The translations under genes and the position numbers were made by a program. This document shows positions 32,968 through 40,949 of a stretch of 55,611 nucleotides of DNA, piece by piece; positions within the stretch are counted from its first letter, which is position 1, and the number at the start of each line of letters is the position of its first letter. The notes below the pieces were generated by a model that was given only the letters and a program-made list of their open reading frames with translations, searched no databases and had not been told where the DNA came from. This DNA comes from an uncultured Gammaproteobacteria bacterium (lineage in GTDB: Bacteria; Pseudomonadota; Gammaproteobacteria; Pseudomonadales; Halieaceae), in the NCBI GenBank assembly GCA_902519405.1, contig CABYJX010000008.1, positions 1-55,611 on the forward strand, in the 5' to 3' direction.

Positions 32968-32990
32968 CCAATCTAATCAACCGTTAGATA
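32968..32990 (+). repeat. Weak E element copy 6
   Basis: Only the first part, AAACACACACCAATCTAATC followed by AACCGTTAG, resembles the other copies. The GTAGGAT units are not preserved. It lies about 80 bases before a truncated plus-strand gene. A shared 3' flank motif (TAGATGTACTCCTTTA at about 32932) occurs just upstream and also near 23460. Confidence 0.4.
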
Positions 32991-33049
32991 ATGCAAATAC
33001 AAAACGGTAATCTAAGTTGAAGTAAATCGAATCTTAACAAGGAATTAAA

Positions 33050-33166
33050 ATGATCGGGGAAATGTCTAACCGCTGGCTAAATGTCACGGCAAATTTAGGA
33101 ATCTTAGCTGGCCTCATATTAGTTATATTTGAGCTGAGACAAAATCAAGAAAACCCATTTCAATAA
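33050..33166 (+). pseudogene. N-terminal fragment of a small membrane protein gene, cut by a deletion
   Basis: A 38-codon frame (MIGEMSNRWLNVTANLGILA and on to VIFELRQNQE) with AAGGAATTAAA before the ATG. It reads like the first transmembrane helix and start of the cytosolic part of a widespread small membrane protein type (RWLN.aaN.gvlaGl.lv..E.RQN). It ends after about 38 residues inside the 3' end of the truncated integrase gene on the other strand. Both genes lose their remaining parts at the same place (about 33150), which marks a deletion junction. Confidence 0.6.
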
Positions 33167-34502
33167 GCTTGTCATGGATAGGTACTAATCTCTTAGATTG
33201 AGGAGTTTTAAGAGTTTTGTCCTGGTGATTCTCATTCAAATCAAGAATCCAAATATTATCCTTTTGATACACATCTTCCAGATATAGTTGCAGTATTTCT
33301 TGCATCCGCATACCAGTGAATAACCCTAATAATGGAGTCCAATACTTATGGGAATCTTTTGGAACTAATTCCCCAACTAAATGGCAGGAGGATATGGATT
33401 TGCATCCAGTGTATATCGGTGATGAAAATAACGTTTTGAGTTGTTGTCTACTCAATGCATTTCTTTGTTCACGTTGTAGCTTTTTAGCGACTTTAGTATC
33501 ACCACGTCCTTCAAATGGGTTCTTGCCATCAAAATCTAATTCTTTTGTGGCAAAACCATATAGTGTGCTCAAGACCTGCAAATAGTTATTTTGGGAATTT
33601 TGACTCAGTGTCTTCAGATTTTGCTGTAACGCTTTTTTTACTGTTTCACTTGGAGGTAAATCACCAAATAACTTACTGGCATTGGTCGGTACTCGCTGTA
33701 AATGTTCCTCGTAAGCACGTGCATCAGTGGATGTTACGGATTCTAAAGTCCTTACATCAGCTCCTACCCCATCTATTTCTTCAGCATAGACAAGGAAATA
33801 GTTCAGTTTGGCTGATATAGCATTGTGCTGTTTGTTACCCCAGCTATTTTTCCTATCCTTTACATATTTATCTATGACGTTCTCAAACGTAAATGAAGTG
33901 TCCTTTTGTACTGATTGTTTCTCTATTGGCTGGTTATCGTCAAAGTACAATTTTGGATTTTCAAAATCACCACGTGCAATTAGTTCAGCATTTAGGTAAA
34001 CATCTGATAATGCTCTTAGTGCTGCTCTAGATAACTGTTTGTAAGCTGCAGATGATGATTCAACAGTGGATTGGAAATCCTTCAGGAGCTTATCAACATC
34101 ATCCTTAACGGTGTCTAGTCTGTTGGATTTTAAATCTTCAAGTATTTCCTGCCTATACGTTCTGGCATGAAATGCTTTCCATTCACTGTCTTCAGGTTGT
34201 ATTTCAGAAAATTCCTCAAGTGCTTCCTTCTTCAGGTTGAGGGTATATGTTTTAAGAATATGACCATAAACAAGCTCTTCCTCTTTTTTTGAGAGCAAGT
34301 CAGCACCATTTTGTATTCGTTCAAATAGTTGCTCTAGTTCATCAGCCATAATTATTGCTGCTCTTCTGGCAGTTCTAAGATCACTGGTTTTTAAAGAGCG
34401 TACCACTTCATTTTTGCCTAGGATAGCTCTTAGATTCCGGGGTATCCAACGTCTAAAATAGTAGACGTTATTGCGGTTAAGTAGGTAAGTTTGAGTCTTC
34501 AT
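33123..34502 (-). pseudogene. Tyrosine recombinase (integrase), C-terminally truncated
   Basis: A 459-residue phage/island integrase. The N-terminus (NNVYYFRRWIPRNLRAILGK) is the DUF6538-type arm domain. A SAM-like core-binding domain spans roughly residues 205-330. The catalytic domain starts with the first Arg, LFTGMRMQEILQLYLEDV (about residue 400), and the Lys hairpin, TPQSKRLVPIH. The frame stops about 15 residues later, so the HxxR, second His/Trp and nucleophilic Tyr are all absent. It lies 107 bases from the 3' end of ssrA with the usual orientation for an ssrA-specific integrase. It cannot be catalytically active as it stands. Confidence 0.85.
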
Positions 34503-34516
34503 ACTGTTACATCACC

Positions 34517-34625
34517 TGTAGCAAATCGTGAGTTTTGCTAATGCGTGATGAAACACTAGAACCACAGGACGTTGCTATTGCTTAGTTTCAGCAACGTCCT
34601 ATCAAATATGGTGGAGGCGGCGGGA
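34517..34625 (-). repeat. Right attachment-site repeat at the ssrA 3' end
   Basis: The 109-base partner of 25494-25602. It spans the last 17 bases of tmRNA and 92 bases downstream, including the perfect stem GGACGTTGC/GCAACGTCC (34567-34598), which may be the tmRNA terminator. The two repeats are in direct orientation and enclose about 9 kb. Confidence 0.85.
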
Positions 34626-34965
34626 GTTGAACCCGCGTCCGCCAGCACGCTGCCTTTGGCTCTACATGCTTAGACCCCGTTTATTAATTTAGCTGCTTCC
34701 AGCCCAGCGGGCAGGACGTAAGCAGCGAGCCTTGAGAGTTTTTTACGGCCAAGCCCAAGACATGCTTAGTCGCGATCCAGTTCTATATGACAGTCACAAG
34801 CGCGGGGCTGGCACCTTGCTTTAGACCGCTAGCGGGGTTTAGGCCGCTAGAGCGTAGTTGTCGTCGTTGGCAACTATTAAGTTACAGCTTTGGATTTACG
34901 TGATTGGCTGTCATCACGGCATGCACCGCAGGGTTTGTTACCGTCGTCGAATCCGTATCGCCCCC
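34609..34965 (-). ncRNA. ssrA: Transfer-messenger RNA
   Basis: About 357 bases on the minus strand. The 5' end reads GGGGGCGATACGGATTCGAC, the near-universal tmRNA start, and the 3' end has the tRNA-like T-arm (GGTTCAACTCCCGCC) and CCA. The tag reading frame is GCC AAC GAC GAC AAC TAC GCT followed by CTA GCG GCC TAA, encoding ANDDNYALAA, very close to the E. coli tag. tmRNA rescues stalled ribosomes with SmpB, encoded 4 kb away at 39026-39499. Its 3' end is intact, so the island insertion restored it. Pseudoknot stems were not folded in detail. Confidence 0.97.
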
Positions 34966-35104
34966 ATTAATTTAAGCGAGTATAACTCAATACTGATCTT
35001 ACAGAGATAAATAATTATCTTTAAAAAGTATTATTATGAAACGTTATTCAAAACTAACATTTTTGCGCAGAAAGCTCGCAGGAGTAGTATTGCGTTAGTA
35101 GCCT

Positions 35105-35467
35105 TTAGAGTAGCTCTGAGATTGCATCTGCCTCAATCAGTCTTTGTAAATCTTTAGTTCCGCCAACTAATATTTGATTTATAAAAATCATGGGGAATGT
35201 TGGCCAGCCAGTCCACATCTTTAGTGCATTTCGGCGATACCATGTATTGAAGTAGTTTCCATACTCTAGATATTTATGGTCTATATCTAGTTTCTTAAGC
35301 ATTTTTATGGCTTTTTTAGGTTCAGGATTTTGTGCCATGCCCACAACGACTACTTTATTATTAGCAATGGCTTCCTGAACCTCCACAACAATATCTAAAT
35401 TGTTATTTGCCACCACACTTTGAATATCTGGATGAATATATTTCTCGAGGAGTATTTTGCGTGGCAT
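35105..35467 (-). CDS. Glutaredoxin-fold protein lacking the active-site cysteine
   Basis: A 120-residue protein with an N-terminal extension of about 30 residues and a glutaredoxin domain. The normal CPxC position reads VVVVGMAQNPEPKKA, with no cysteine. The later TGWPTFPMIFINQILVGG is the cis-Pro substrate-binding loop (WPTFP) and the glycine-rich strand of glutaredoxins. GMAQNP proteins of this kind form a recognisable branch in gammaproteobacteria. Without Cys it cannot do ordinary thiol redox work; a binding or structural role is more likely. It is separated from ssrA by about 140 bases, on the same strand. Confidence 0.75.
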   Translation of the reverse strand: MPRKILLEKYIHPDIQSVVANNNLDIVVEVQEAIANNKVVVVGMAQNPEPKKAIKMLKKLDIDHKYLEYGNYFNTWYRRNALKMWTGWPTFPMIFINQILVGGTKDLQRLIEADAISELL

Positions 35468-36298
35468 ATAAAGTTCCCATCATTTAGCGAAGAAGAAACT
35501 GATCATATCCCAATATATGCAATATTAATAACTGAAGTAGACATTCCAATTCTTCCGATGACAAATTGCTTAAAAGCCAAATCACTGTACTGCAGTCGAG
35601 TGGTCTATTTAGCAAAATGTTAGTAGGGTACCTAGATGTTCATTTTACTGAGTTATTTCTTTTGGAAAAATCCCTCACCCTAGATCAGCAAGTTCAAGGT
35701 AAGCTTATTTCGGTTTTACTTTGCTAGAGAGATGATTGCCGTAGTGGTTTCGTCTGTGAAGCGGTTTCTATTATTTGACGGCTCATGTAGCGGCAGTGAG
35801 ACAGTGGTGTGGAGATCCAATTTTTGGGGAATAGTTAGTGATAAATTATCGAGTAGCAGAGCTTACCGAAAAACAGAGATTAATATAAGATTTTATTGTT
35901 TTGGTAATAGAAGTAATCTGCATCATTAAAGACGTGCATCCACAAGGCCAGAGAAATGGGGGATTTTCTAATCGCGATATTTGGGATATTTTCAATGTGA
36001 CGGCTTTTTTTAATATAACAAATAGAGTTGCCAGTGCTACCACGATGTCCCCCAAAAAAACATAGCACTCCAACTCGCGTTAGTTTCTGTAGAACATACT
36101 GGAGTAACCTGCTTTCATTAGGTGCACACTAGTTTTTTTACAAAACCTTATGCATGGGCTAAAGTCCATTCTAAGAAAACTAAGAAAGGAATACACTTAA
36201 AGTATTTTCACCCTCTAAGTTTCATTTTAGTGAGGCAATAAACCGTAAAATCTTGCCTCAGGAGGAGTTTATAAGATTATCAAACGTATCTATGGCTT
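35468..36298. other. Long gene-poor interval before apaG
   Basis: About 830 bases. Short frames on both strands (for example 35732-35929 plus, 35846-36073 minus) lack ribosome-binding sites and family features. I see only the hairpin at 36231-36260. It may be decayed DNA between tmRNA and the next gene block. Confidence 0.4.
36231..36260 (+). promoter_or_regulatory. Hairpin just upstream of apaG
   Basis: TGAGGCAA (36231-36238) and TTGCCTCA (36253-36260) form an 8-bp perfect stem with a 14-base loop, followed at once by GGAGGAG. It lies about 40 bases before the apaG start in its probable leader. It could be an operator or an RNA hairpin; no regulator is known to me for this sequence. Confidence 0.35.
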
Positions 36299-36721
36299 AT
36301 GACGAATAAAAAAATCCCCAAACCGAATCCTGAACTTATAAATGTACTCTGCGAACCAGCCTACTTGTCCGAATATTCGGATCCGCAAAAAAACCACTAT
36401 TCTTTTTCGTACACCATTACGGTTACTAATTCCAGTGAATGCATCGTCCAGCTTCTTTCAAGGCACTGGATAATCACAGATGCAGACGGCAATGTTCAAG
36501 AAGTCAGAGGGGAAGGCGTAGTTGGTAAGCAGCCTATAATATCTCCAGCTGAATCCTTTTGCTACACCAGTTGGGTATCTATAAAGACTCCCATAGGCAC
36601 TATGAGCGGTTCCTACACCATGACGCCTCGATTAGGCAGCCTCCAAGATGCTTCACAATTTTCAGAATTTGAAGTTCCAATTCCGCTATTTTCAATACAA
36701 CAAATAAAAGCACTGCACTAG
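36299..36721 (+). CDS. apaG: ApaG-family protein
   Basis: A 140-residue protein of the ApaG (DUF525) beta-sandwich family. Motifs are PQKNHYSFSYTITVTNSS, LLSRHWIITDADG, EVRGEGVVGKQPIISPAESF and SGSYTMTPRLG. ApaG is widespread, often with ksgA/apaH, and linked to divalent cation tolerance, but its biochemical role is not settled. Here it is not beside ksgA or apaH. It starts at ATG 36299; N-terminal length is a little above the usual ~125 residues. No oddity in key residues was seen. Confidence 0.92.
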   Translation: MTNKKIPKPNPELINVLCEPAYLSEYSDPQKNHYSFSYTITVTNSSECIVQLLSRHWIITDADGNVQEVRGEGVVGKQPIISPAESFCYTSWVSIKTPIGTMSGSYTMTPRLGSLQDASQFSEFEVPIPLFSIQQIKALH

Positions 36722-37004
36722 AGGTAAAGTTTGATCTTGAGGGCATGCATAAATAGTTAAGGTATAGGGATCACTCAACTCAATTATCTAGATTTATTAA
36801 AAGCCGATACTGGTACAGCACCTTATCTTCTTTACTAACCCATAAAATCTTCTTGCCGTTCAGACAAAAAGATTATGAATTATCAGATGACTTAGGTATG
36901 CTTCAGTAATATCTAATCAAACTATATTTAAGGTCTAAACATTGTCTGTTTCTAGGCTGATTGATTGGAATTAGGTATTCTAAAAATTTCTGGAACCTCA
37001 TATT

Positions 37005-37871
37005 ATGAATGGCATTCCTCTTTCTTGCTATCACATTTGCTATGATGAGCAGACAAAAAAAAGTTGCCCATCAGATTTTATTCCGCTTTTTCATGGAAAC
37101 GAATATCCCGACTTTAAGGAAATATTTCCTATCATAAGCTGTCTCTCGGAAAGGACATGGAGGGAGAATGAATTTATAGGCTTTTTCTCACCTAAGTTTG
37201 CTCAAAAAACAGGCTTTAGTCCCCGACATATTTCTGATGCCCTCTCTAAATACGGCGAAGCTAATTCCGTCATACTATTTACGTCTTTCTGGGAGTCGGC
37301 AGCCTATTGGCTAAATCCGTGGGAGCAAGCAGAGTACTCAAATCCTGGTGTCTTAGAGACTTCTCAAATACTAGCAGATCGAGCTGGTTTCACTATTGAT
37401 TTAATGAGCGCCTGTGTGACCTTAGATAAAGCCGTGTTTAGTCATTTCCTTATAGCGGGAAAAAGTTTTTGGGACGAGTGGTTGCGAATAACGAAGATTT
37501 ACTTGGAGCTCATTTCATCTTCAAAAACATTTGCGGAAGCCACCACAAATTACAGAGATAGTACGCATGCTATTCATCCATTTATTATTGAGCGCGTTCC
37601 AACCATGATAAATATGGTTAGCAATTTTTCGTCTGTACAATTTATGGACTTAATTTATGCGAGTCCAGATTTGGATAAAAAAAAGCATTTATTTGAGATG
37701 AATCAATTTAAGAGAGAATTTAATATCAATAAAACCAGACGGGCCCTAGACCAGTATTGGGAATATCGTCTGTTGTTTGGAAGATCAGGCGACATTTTTA
37801 CTCAGACTGCGCAGCATTTTCTTAGGGATCGTGAGATCAAAGTGAACTATAGACAGGTTAGTATATCGTGA
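37005..37871 (+). CDS. Uncharacterised protein of a polysaccharide-locus type
   Basis: A 288-residue soluble protein. It opens SCYHICYDEQTKKSCPSDFI and has the phrases IGFFSPKFAQKTGFSP, VILFTSFWESAAYWLNPWEQ and HPFIIERVPTMI. I recall similar proteins near surface-glycan genes, where they follow the pattern GFFSPKF...FF..FEQ...HPG, but no biochemical function is known to me. The C-terminal ~60 residues are basic. The next gene, on the opposite strand, is a methyltransferase with a motif typical of glycan loci, which fits such a context. ATG 37005 has no strong ribosome-binding site. Confidence 0.6.
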   Translation: MNGIPLSCYHICYDEQTKKSCPSDFIPLFHGNEYPDFKEIFPIISCLSERTWRENEFIGFFSPKFAQKTGFSPRHISDALSKYGEANSVILFTSFWESAAYWLNPWEQAEYSNPGVLETSQILADRAGFTIDLMSACVTLDKAVFSHFLIAGKSFWDEWLRITKIYLELISSSKTFAEATTNYRDSTHAIHPFIIERVPTMINMVSNFSSVQFMDLIYASPDLDKKKHLFEMNQFKREFNINKTRRALDQYWEYRLLFGRSGDIFTQTAQHFLRDREIKVNYRQVSIS

Positions 37872-38069
37872 AATCATTTTAGAAAATGAAGGAGATATGA
37901 GGTACCACTAGTAATATATATTTTCAAAAATATTTTCCCTCAGAATTACAGCAGAAAAGCGACAGAAATAGTCACAGTCGCTTAACAGGATTTGGAATAG
38001 TATCTCGTGTTTGTTGCTCTCCTGTTAAGTCGTTTTGGGATTTCAAATACTTGCTATTCTCGGTACTCT

Positions 38070-38966
38070 CTATTTCATTCCGCTTTCCTTTGGATAAATA
38101 GACTCATCTTTTAGACGCTTGTAAACCTGGCGCCAATTAAAAGGCTCTCCATCTTTAGTCTCTTTTTTTTCTTTAATCTTTTTTGCAATTAAGGAGGAAT
38201 GGCAAAAGAGGTTATATACCAGTTTTCCGCGTAGGTATTCCGCAGCGTAGTGTGAGAAGCGACCGACAATTGGTGTATCTAGTCCTGAATCGACAACCTC
38301 GAATCCAAGTTCAGGGCAGAACAATACCTCAAGCGCGCGACTATTAAATTGGAAAAAGTGCCACGGTAATTCATGCTCCGAAAAACTAAAGTGTGTTTCA
38401 AGACAAACGTGTCCTCCTATGTCGAGAATTTTCGAGATTTCCTCAGCTACTACCCAAGGCATTGCAATGTGTTCAAATACTGCAAAGCTGATTACTAAAT
38501 CAAAGGAATTAGGCTCAAAATATTGGCTTAAGCAATGAGCATCTCCAACTACATCAACATTTTTACCTTCCAACACATCAAAGCCGGTATATTCACAATC
38601 GGGAATATTATCCTTCCATAGGGCATCGGATATAACTGATCTTGATCCAATTTCGAGTACTCGAAATCCTTTTTTATTACCTATCGACGCAAGCCACTTG
38701 CGAATATTTGTATGTTTAGCAATACCGGCTCTTTTGGTATCTGAGTTCGAGTGCAAATAGGAATCACACTCGGAAGTTCTTCCTCCCAAAAGAGTTTCCA
38801 ATATTTTCTTGGGAGCGCGGTAAGGACGACCTTCATTTTTACCGAAGTCCAGATAATGTTTTGCAGGATCAATTCCGGCATCCTGTACGTCGGCATGAAG
38901 TAGCAGGTAGACCTTCGGATCAAAATCCGAGGGAAGGTCGAAGGAATCGGTTTCAGACTTTTTCAT
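38070..38966 (-). CDS. SAM-dependent methyltransferase
   Basis: A 298-residue protein. The N-terminal ~45 residues hold YLLLHADVQDAGIDPAKHYL followed by GKNEGRPY, a short helical motif often attached to glycan-modifying enzymes. A class I methyltransferase fold follows: motif I FRVLEIGSRSVIS (about residue 100), an acidic residue after CEYTGFDV, FDLVISFAVFEHIAMPWVV (motif IV-like), and GGHVCLETHFSFSE. The substrate is unknown; the attached motif suggests a cell-surface saccharide. It lies upstream of smpB on the same strand, separated by about 60 bases, and is convergent with the uncharacterised gene. Confidence 0.78.
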   Translation of the reverse strand: MKKSETDSFDLPSDFDPKVYLLLHADVQDAGIDPAKHYLDFGKNEGRPYRAPKKILETLLGGRTSECDSYLHSNSDTKRAGIAKHTNIRKWLASIGNKKGFRVLEIGSRSVISDALWKDNIPDCEYTGFDVLEGKNVDVVGDAHCLSQYFEPNSFDLVISFAVFEHIAMPWVVAEEISKILDIGGHVCLETHFSFSEHELPWHFFQFNSRALEVLFCPELGFEVVDSGLDTPIVGRFSHYAAEYLRGKLVYNLFCHSSLIAKKIKEKKETKDGEPFNWRQVYKRLKDESIYPKESGMK

Positions 38967-39025
38967 TTATTCTTCTCAATAACCCTCAATATCTTAGATA
39001 GTATCAGCTAGATTTATTTTAGATT

Positions 39026-39499
39026 TTATTTTTTCGTATTCTCCCTCAGTATTCGTTGTTTTTGTCTATTCCAGTCACGGTCACGCTGCACATCTCTTTT
39101 ATCGTGAGTCTGTTTTCCTATTGCCAAAGCAATTCGTGCTTTTACAAGGTGTCCTTTCCAATGTAATTGTGTACAAACGCAGGTTTGCCCTTTCTGGGCA
39201 GTACCAGAAATAAGCTTTGCTAATTCTTTTTTACTGAGTAGAAGCTTTCTGGTTCGAATAGGATCGGTGGCTAAATGACTGGATGCTGTCTCAAGAGGCA
39301 CAATCTGAGCCCCCAGCAACCAAGCTTCTCCATTCTTCAAAAGAACATAAGAATCAGGAAGTTGTGCTTTTCCTGATCTAAGGCTTTTTACTTCCCATCC
39401 CTCAAGCGCCAGACCAGCCTCAAAAGTTTCAATGAGATGGTAATCAAAGCGAGCTCTTTTATTAGCTGCAATCACATTACTAGGTTTCTTTTTTGCCAT
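39026..39499 (-). CDS. smpB: SsrA-binding protein
   Basis: A 157-residue SmpB, the essential tmRNA partner in trans-translation. Visible marks are [20 protein letters not shown], the [13 protein letters not shown] segment, a GAQIVP strand and the basic C-terminal tail beginning [18 protein letters not shown]. Length is typical (about 155-160). The ATG at 39499 follows the divergent ratA promoter gap. In many gammaproteobacteria smpB and ssrA are near neighbours; here about 4 kb of other genes lie between. No missing key residues were seen. Confidence 0.95.
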   Translation of the reverse strand: MAKKKPSNVIAANKRARFDYHLIETFEAGLALEGWEVKSLRSGKAQLPDSYVLLKNGEAWLLGAQIVPLETASSHLATDPIRTRKLLLSKKELAKLISGTAQKGQTCVCTQLHWKGHLVKARIALAIGKQTHDKRDVQRDRDWNRQKQRILRENTKK

Positions 39500-39591
39500 A
39501 CCTCATAGTATATGATGGTCTGCTGCATTGGTAATTGGAAAATTTTGTGGAGCATATATACTTTATAAACAAACCTGTGCGGCATTAATGG

Positions 39592-40023
39592 ATGGCTGAA
39601 ATATATCGAAGTGCTATTCTACCTTATGCAGCTGAATCAGTTTTTGATTTGGTGAATGATATTGAGGCATATCCAGAATTTATGGATGGTTGTGTAAATG
39701 CGCGCATTCTCAGGAAAGAGGACAACACGATCGATGCTCGCCTTGATCTAAAAAAAGGATTTTTTCAGCAGCAGATCCGAACACGCAATGTCAATACTTA
39801 CGGTCGAGCTATTGATCTTGAGTTGCTTGAAGGACCAGTATCTAATTTTAAAGGCCGCTGGGAATTCCTCCCACTGTCTCCGACGGCATGTAAGGTCAGC
39901 TTGAAAATAAGTTTTTCACTTAGGACTTCAATCGCCAATATAGGCTTATCTAAATTATTAAATATGGTCAGTAATTCTTTGGTAGTTGCGCTGAGTGAGC
40001 GAGCTAGGCGACTCTACGGATAG
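39592..40023 (+). CDS. ratA: RatA/coenzyme Q-binding START-domain protein
   Basis: A 143-residue START/SRPBCC-fold protein of the RatA family (YfjG; homologous to COQ10). Characteristic are YAAESVFDLVNDIEAYPEFM, the GLSK-LLNMVSNSLVVAL C-terminal helix and the FKGRWEFLPL strand. In E. coli RatA has been described as a ribosome-association toxin and also as a ubiquinone-binding factor; its precise role is debated. It is divergent from smpB and convergent with bamE, the usual gammaproteobacterial arrangement, but the small rnfH gene that often follows is absent. Confidence 0.92.
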   Translation: MAEIYRSAILPYAAESVFDLVNDIEAYPEFMDGCVNARILRKEDNTIDARLDLKKGFFQQQIRTRNVNTYGRAIDLELLEGPVSNFKGRWEFLPLSPTACKVSLKISFSLRTSIANIGLSKLLNMVSNSLVVALSERARRLYG

Positions 40024-40083
40024 CGGGAAATAAAAACATTTTAGGAATTACTGCTGTGCAGTTGTAGAGTCCTCTTTCGTTTG

Positions 40084-40440
40084 CTAGTCGATCTTCGACT
40101 TTGTTTCTGACAACCAGGGAGGTGTTATATCTCCCTCAATATTGGACAAGTTATCTCCGTCAAAATAGACAGTCACTAGCGACTCCTCTATGGTATCGTT
40201 TCCTATCCTGAGCAAATACCTATAGTCCCATCGATCCTGATTTAGAGAGTCTTGTATTAATGGTGTACCAAGTATAAATTTCACTTGTCGTTGAGTCATC
40301 CCTAGTTCTAGTTGATCAATCATCTCCTGTGTCAGTATATTTCCTTGCTCGATATTTATTCGATAAACCCCAGGGAAACGGCCAAAGCTGCACCCCGCGA
40401 GCAGACAAACAATTAGAGTATAGTTAGCAATTGCCCTCAC
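40084..40440 (-). CDS. bamE: Outer-membrane assembly lipoprotein BamE
   Basis: A 118-residue lipoprotein from GTG 40440: MRAIANYTLIVCLLAGC is a lipoprotein signal with the lipobox LAGC. The mature part has FPGVYRINIEQGNILTQE, ELGMTQRQVKFILGTP and WDYRYLL, all typical of BamE (SmpA/OmlA), a subunit of the beta-barrel assembly complex in the outer membrane. The longer frame to 40497 would put 19 charged residues before the signal and is not used. Its start lies at the end of a perfect 20-bp tandem duplication. It is divergent from fur, as is usual. Confidence 0.93.
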   Translation of the reverse strand: MRAIANYTLIVCLLAGCSFGRFPGVYRINIEQGNILTQEMIDQLELGMTQRQVKFILGTPLIQDSLNQDRWDYRYLLRIGNDTIEESLVTVYFDGDNLSNIEGDITPPWLSETKSKID

Positions 40441-40477
40441 TTTTTCTGATCTTCCCCCACTTTTTCTGATCTTCCCC
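40438..40477 (-). repeat. Tandem 20-bp duplication carrying the bamE ribosome-binding site and start codon
   Basis: On the minus strand the unit GGGGAAGATCAGAAAAAGTG occurs twice, perfectly. Each unit has a GGGGAAG and ends in GTG. The second GTG starts bamE; the first is out of frame because 20 is not a multiple of three. A recent duplication is likely. Confidence 0.8.
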
Positions 40478-40534
40478 TTGGCCTGACAAAATGTCATGAT
40501 ACATGTCTGAGCCTAGATAGAGAACCCTAGTAAA

Positions 40535-40948
40535 ATGAGCCTACAAAACAAAGAACTTCGAAAGGCTGGTCTAAAAGTTACGTTGCCTAGACTCAAGATA
40601 TTGGAAATCTTGGAATCAGATCAGAGTGCCCAGCACCTGAGCGCAGATGATGTTTATAGGGAACTTTTGGCTGCGGGTGAAGATGTTGGACTAGCAACTG
40701 TTTATCGTGTTTTGACTCAATTTGAGAGTGCTGGGCTAGTTATTAGGCATAATTTTGAATCTGGGCATTCAGTTTTTGAATTATCAACAGGTGAGCACCA
40801 TGATCACATGGTTTGTATTGATAATGGTGAAGTTATTGAGTTTACTGATCAGATCATAGAAGAACGGCAGCGCAAAATCGCTGAGGATGCGGGGTATGAA
40901 ATCGTCGATCACGCGCTGACACTATATGTTCGAAAGATGGTTGACTAA
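40535..40948 (+). CDS. fur: Ferric uptake regulator
   Basis: A 137-residue Fur. The winged-helix N-terminus has AGLKVTLPRLKILEIL and ADDVYRELLAAGEDVGLATV with YRVLTQFESAGLV. The metal-binding half has the HHDH motif (GEHHDHMVCIDNGEVIEF). The second cysteine of the E. coli CxxC is Asn here, as in Pseudomonas Fur, so a Cys4 structural zinc site is not expected. Fur represses iron genes when Fe(II) is present. It is divergent from bamE and its stop lies one base from the end of recN. A Fur-like box in this window is at 31473-31491. Confidence 0.95.
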   Translation: MSLQNKELRKAGLKVTLPRLKILEILESDQSAQHLSADDVYRELLAAGEDVGLATVYRVLTQFESAGLVIRHNFESGHSVFELSTGEHHDHMVCIDNGEVIEFTDQIIEERQRKIAEDAGYEIVDHALTLYVRKMVD

Positions 40949-40949
40949 G

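Noticed and set aside
35846-36073. Minus-strand 75-codon frame with hydrophobic N-terminus
   Set aside because: No ribosome-binding site and the second half has no protein-like pattern.
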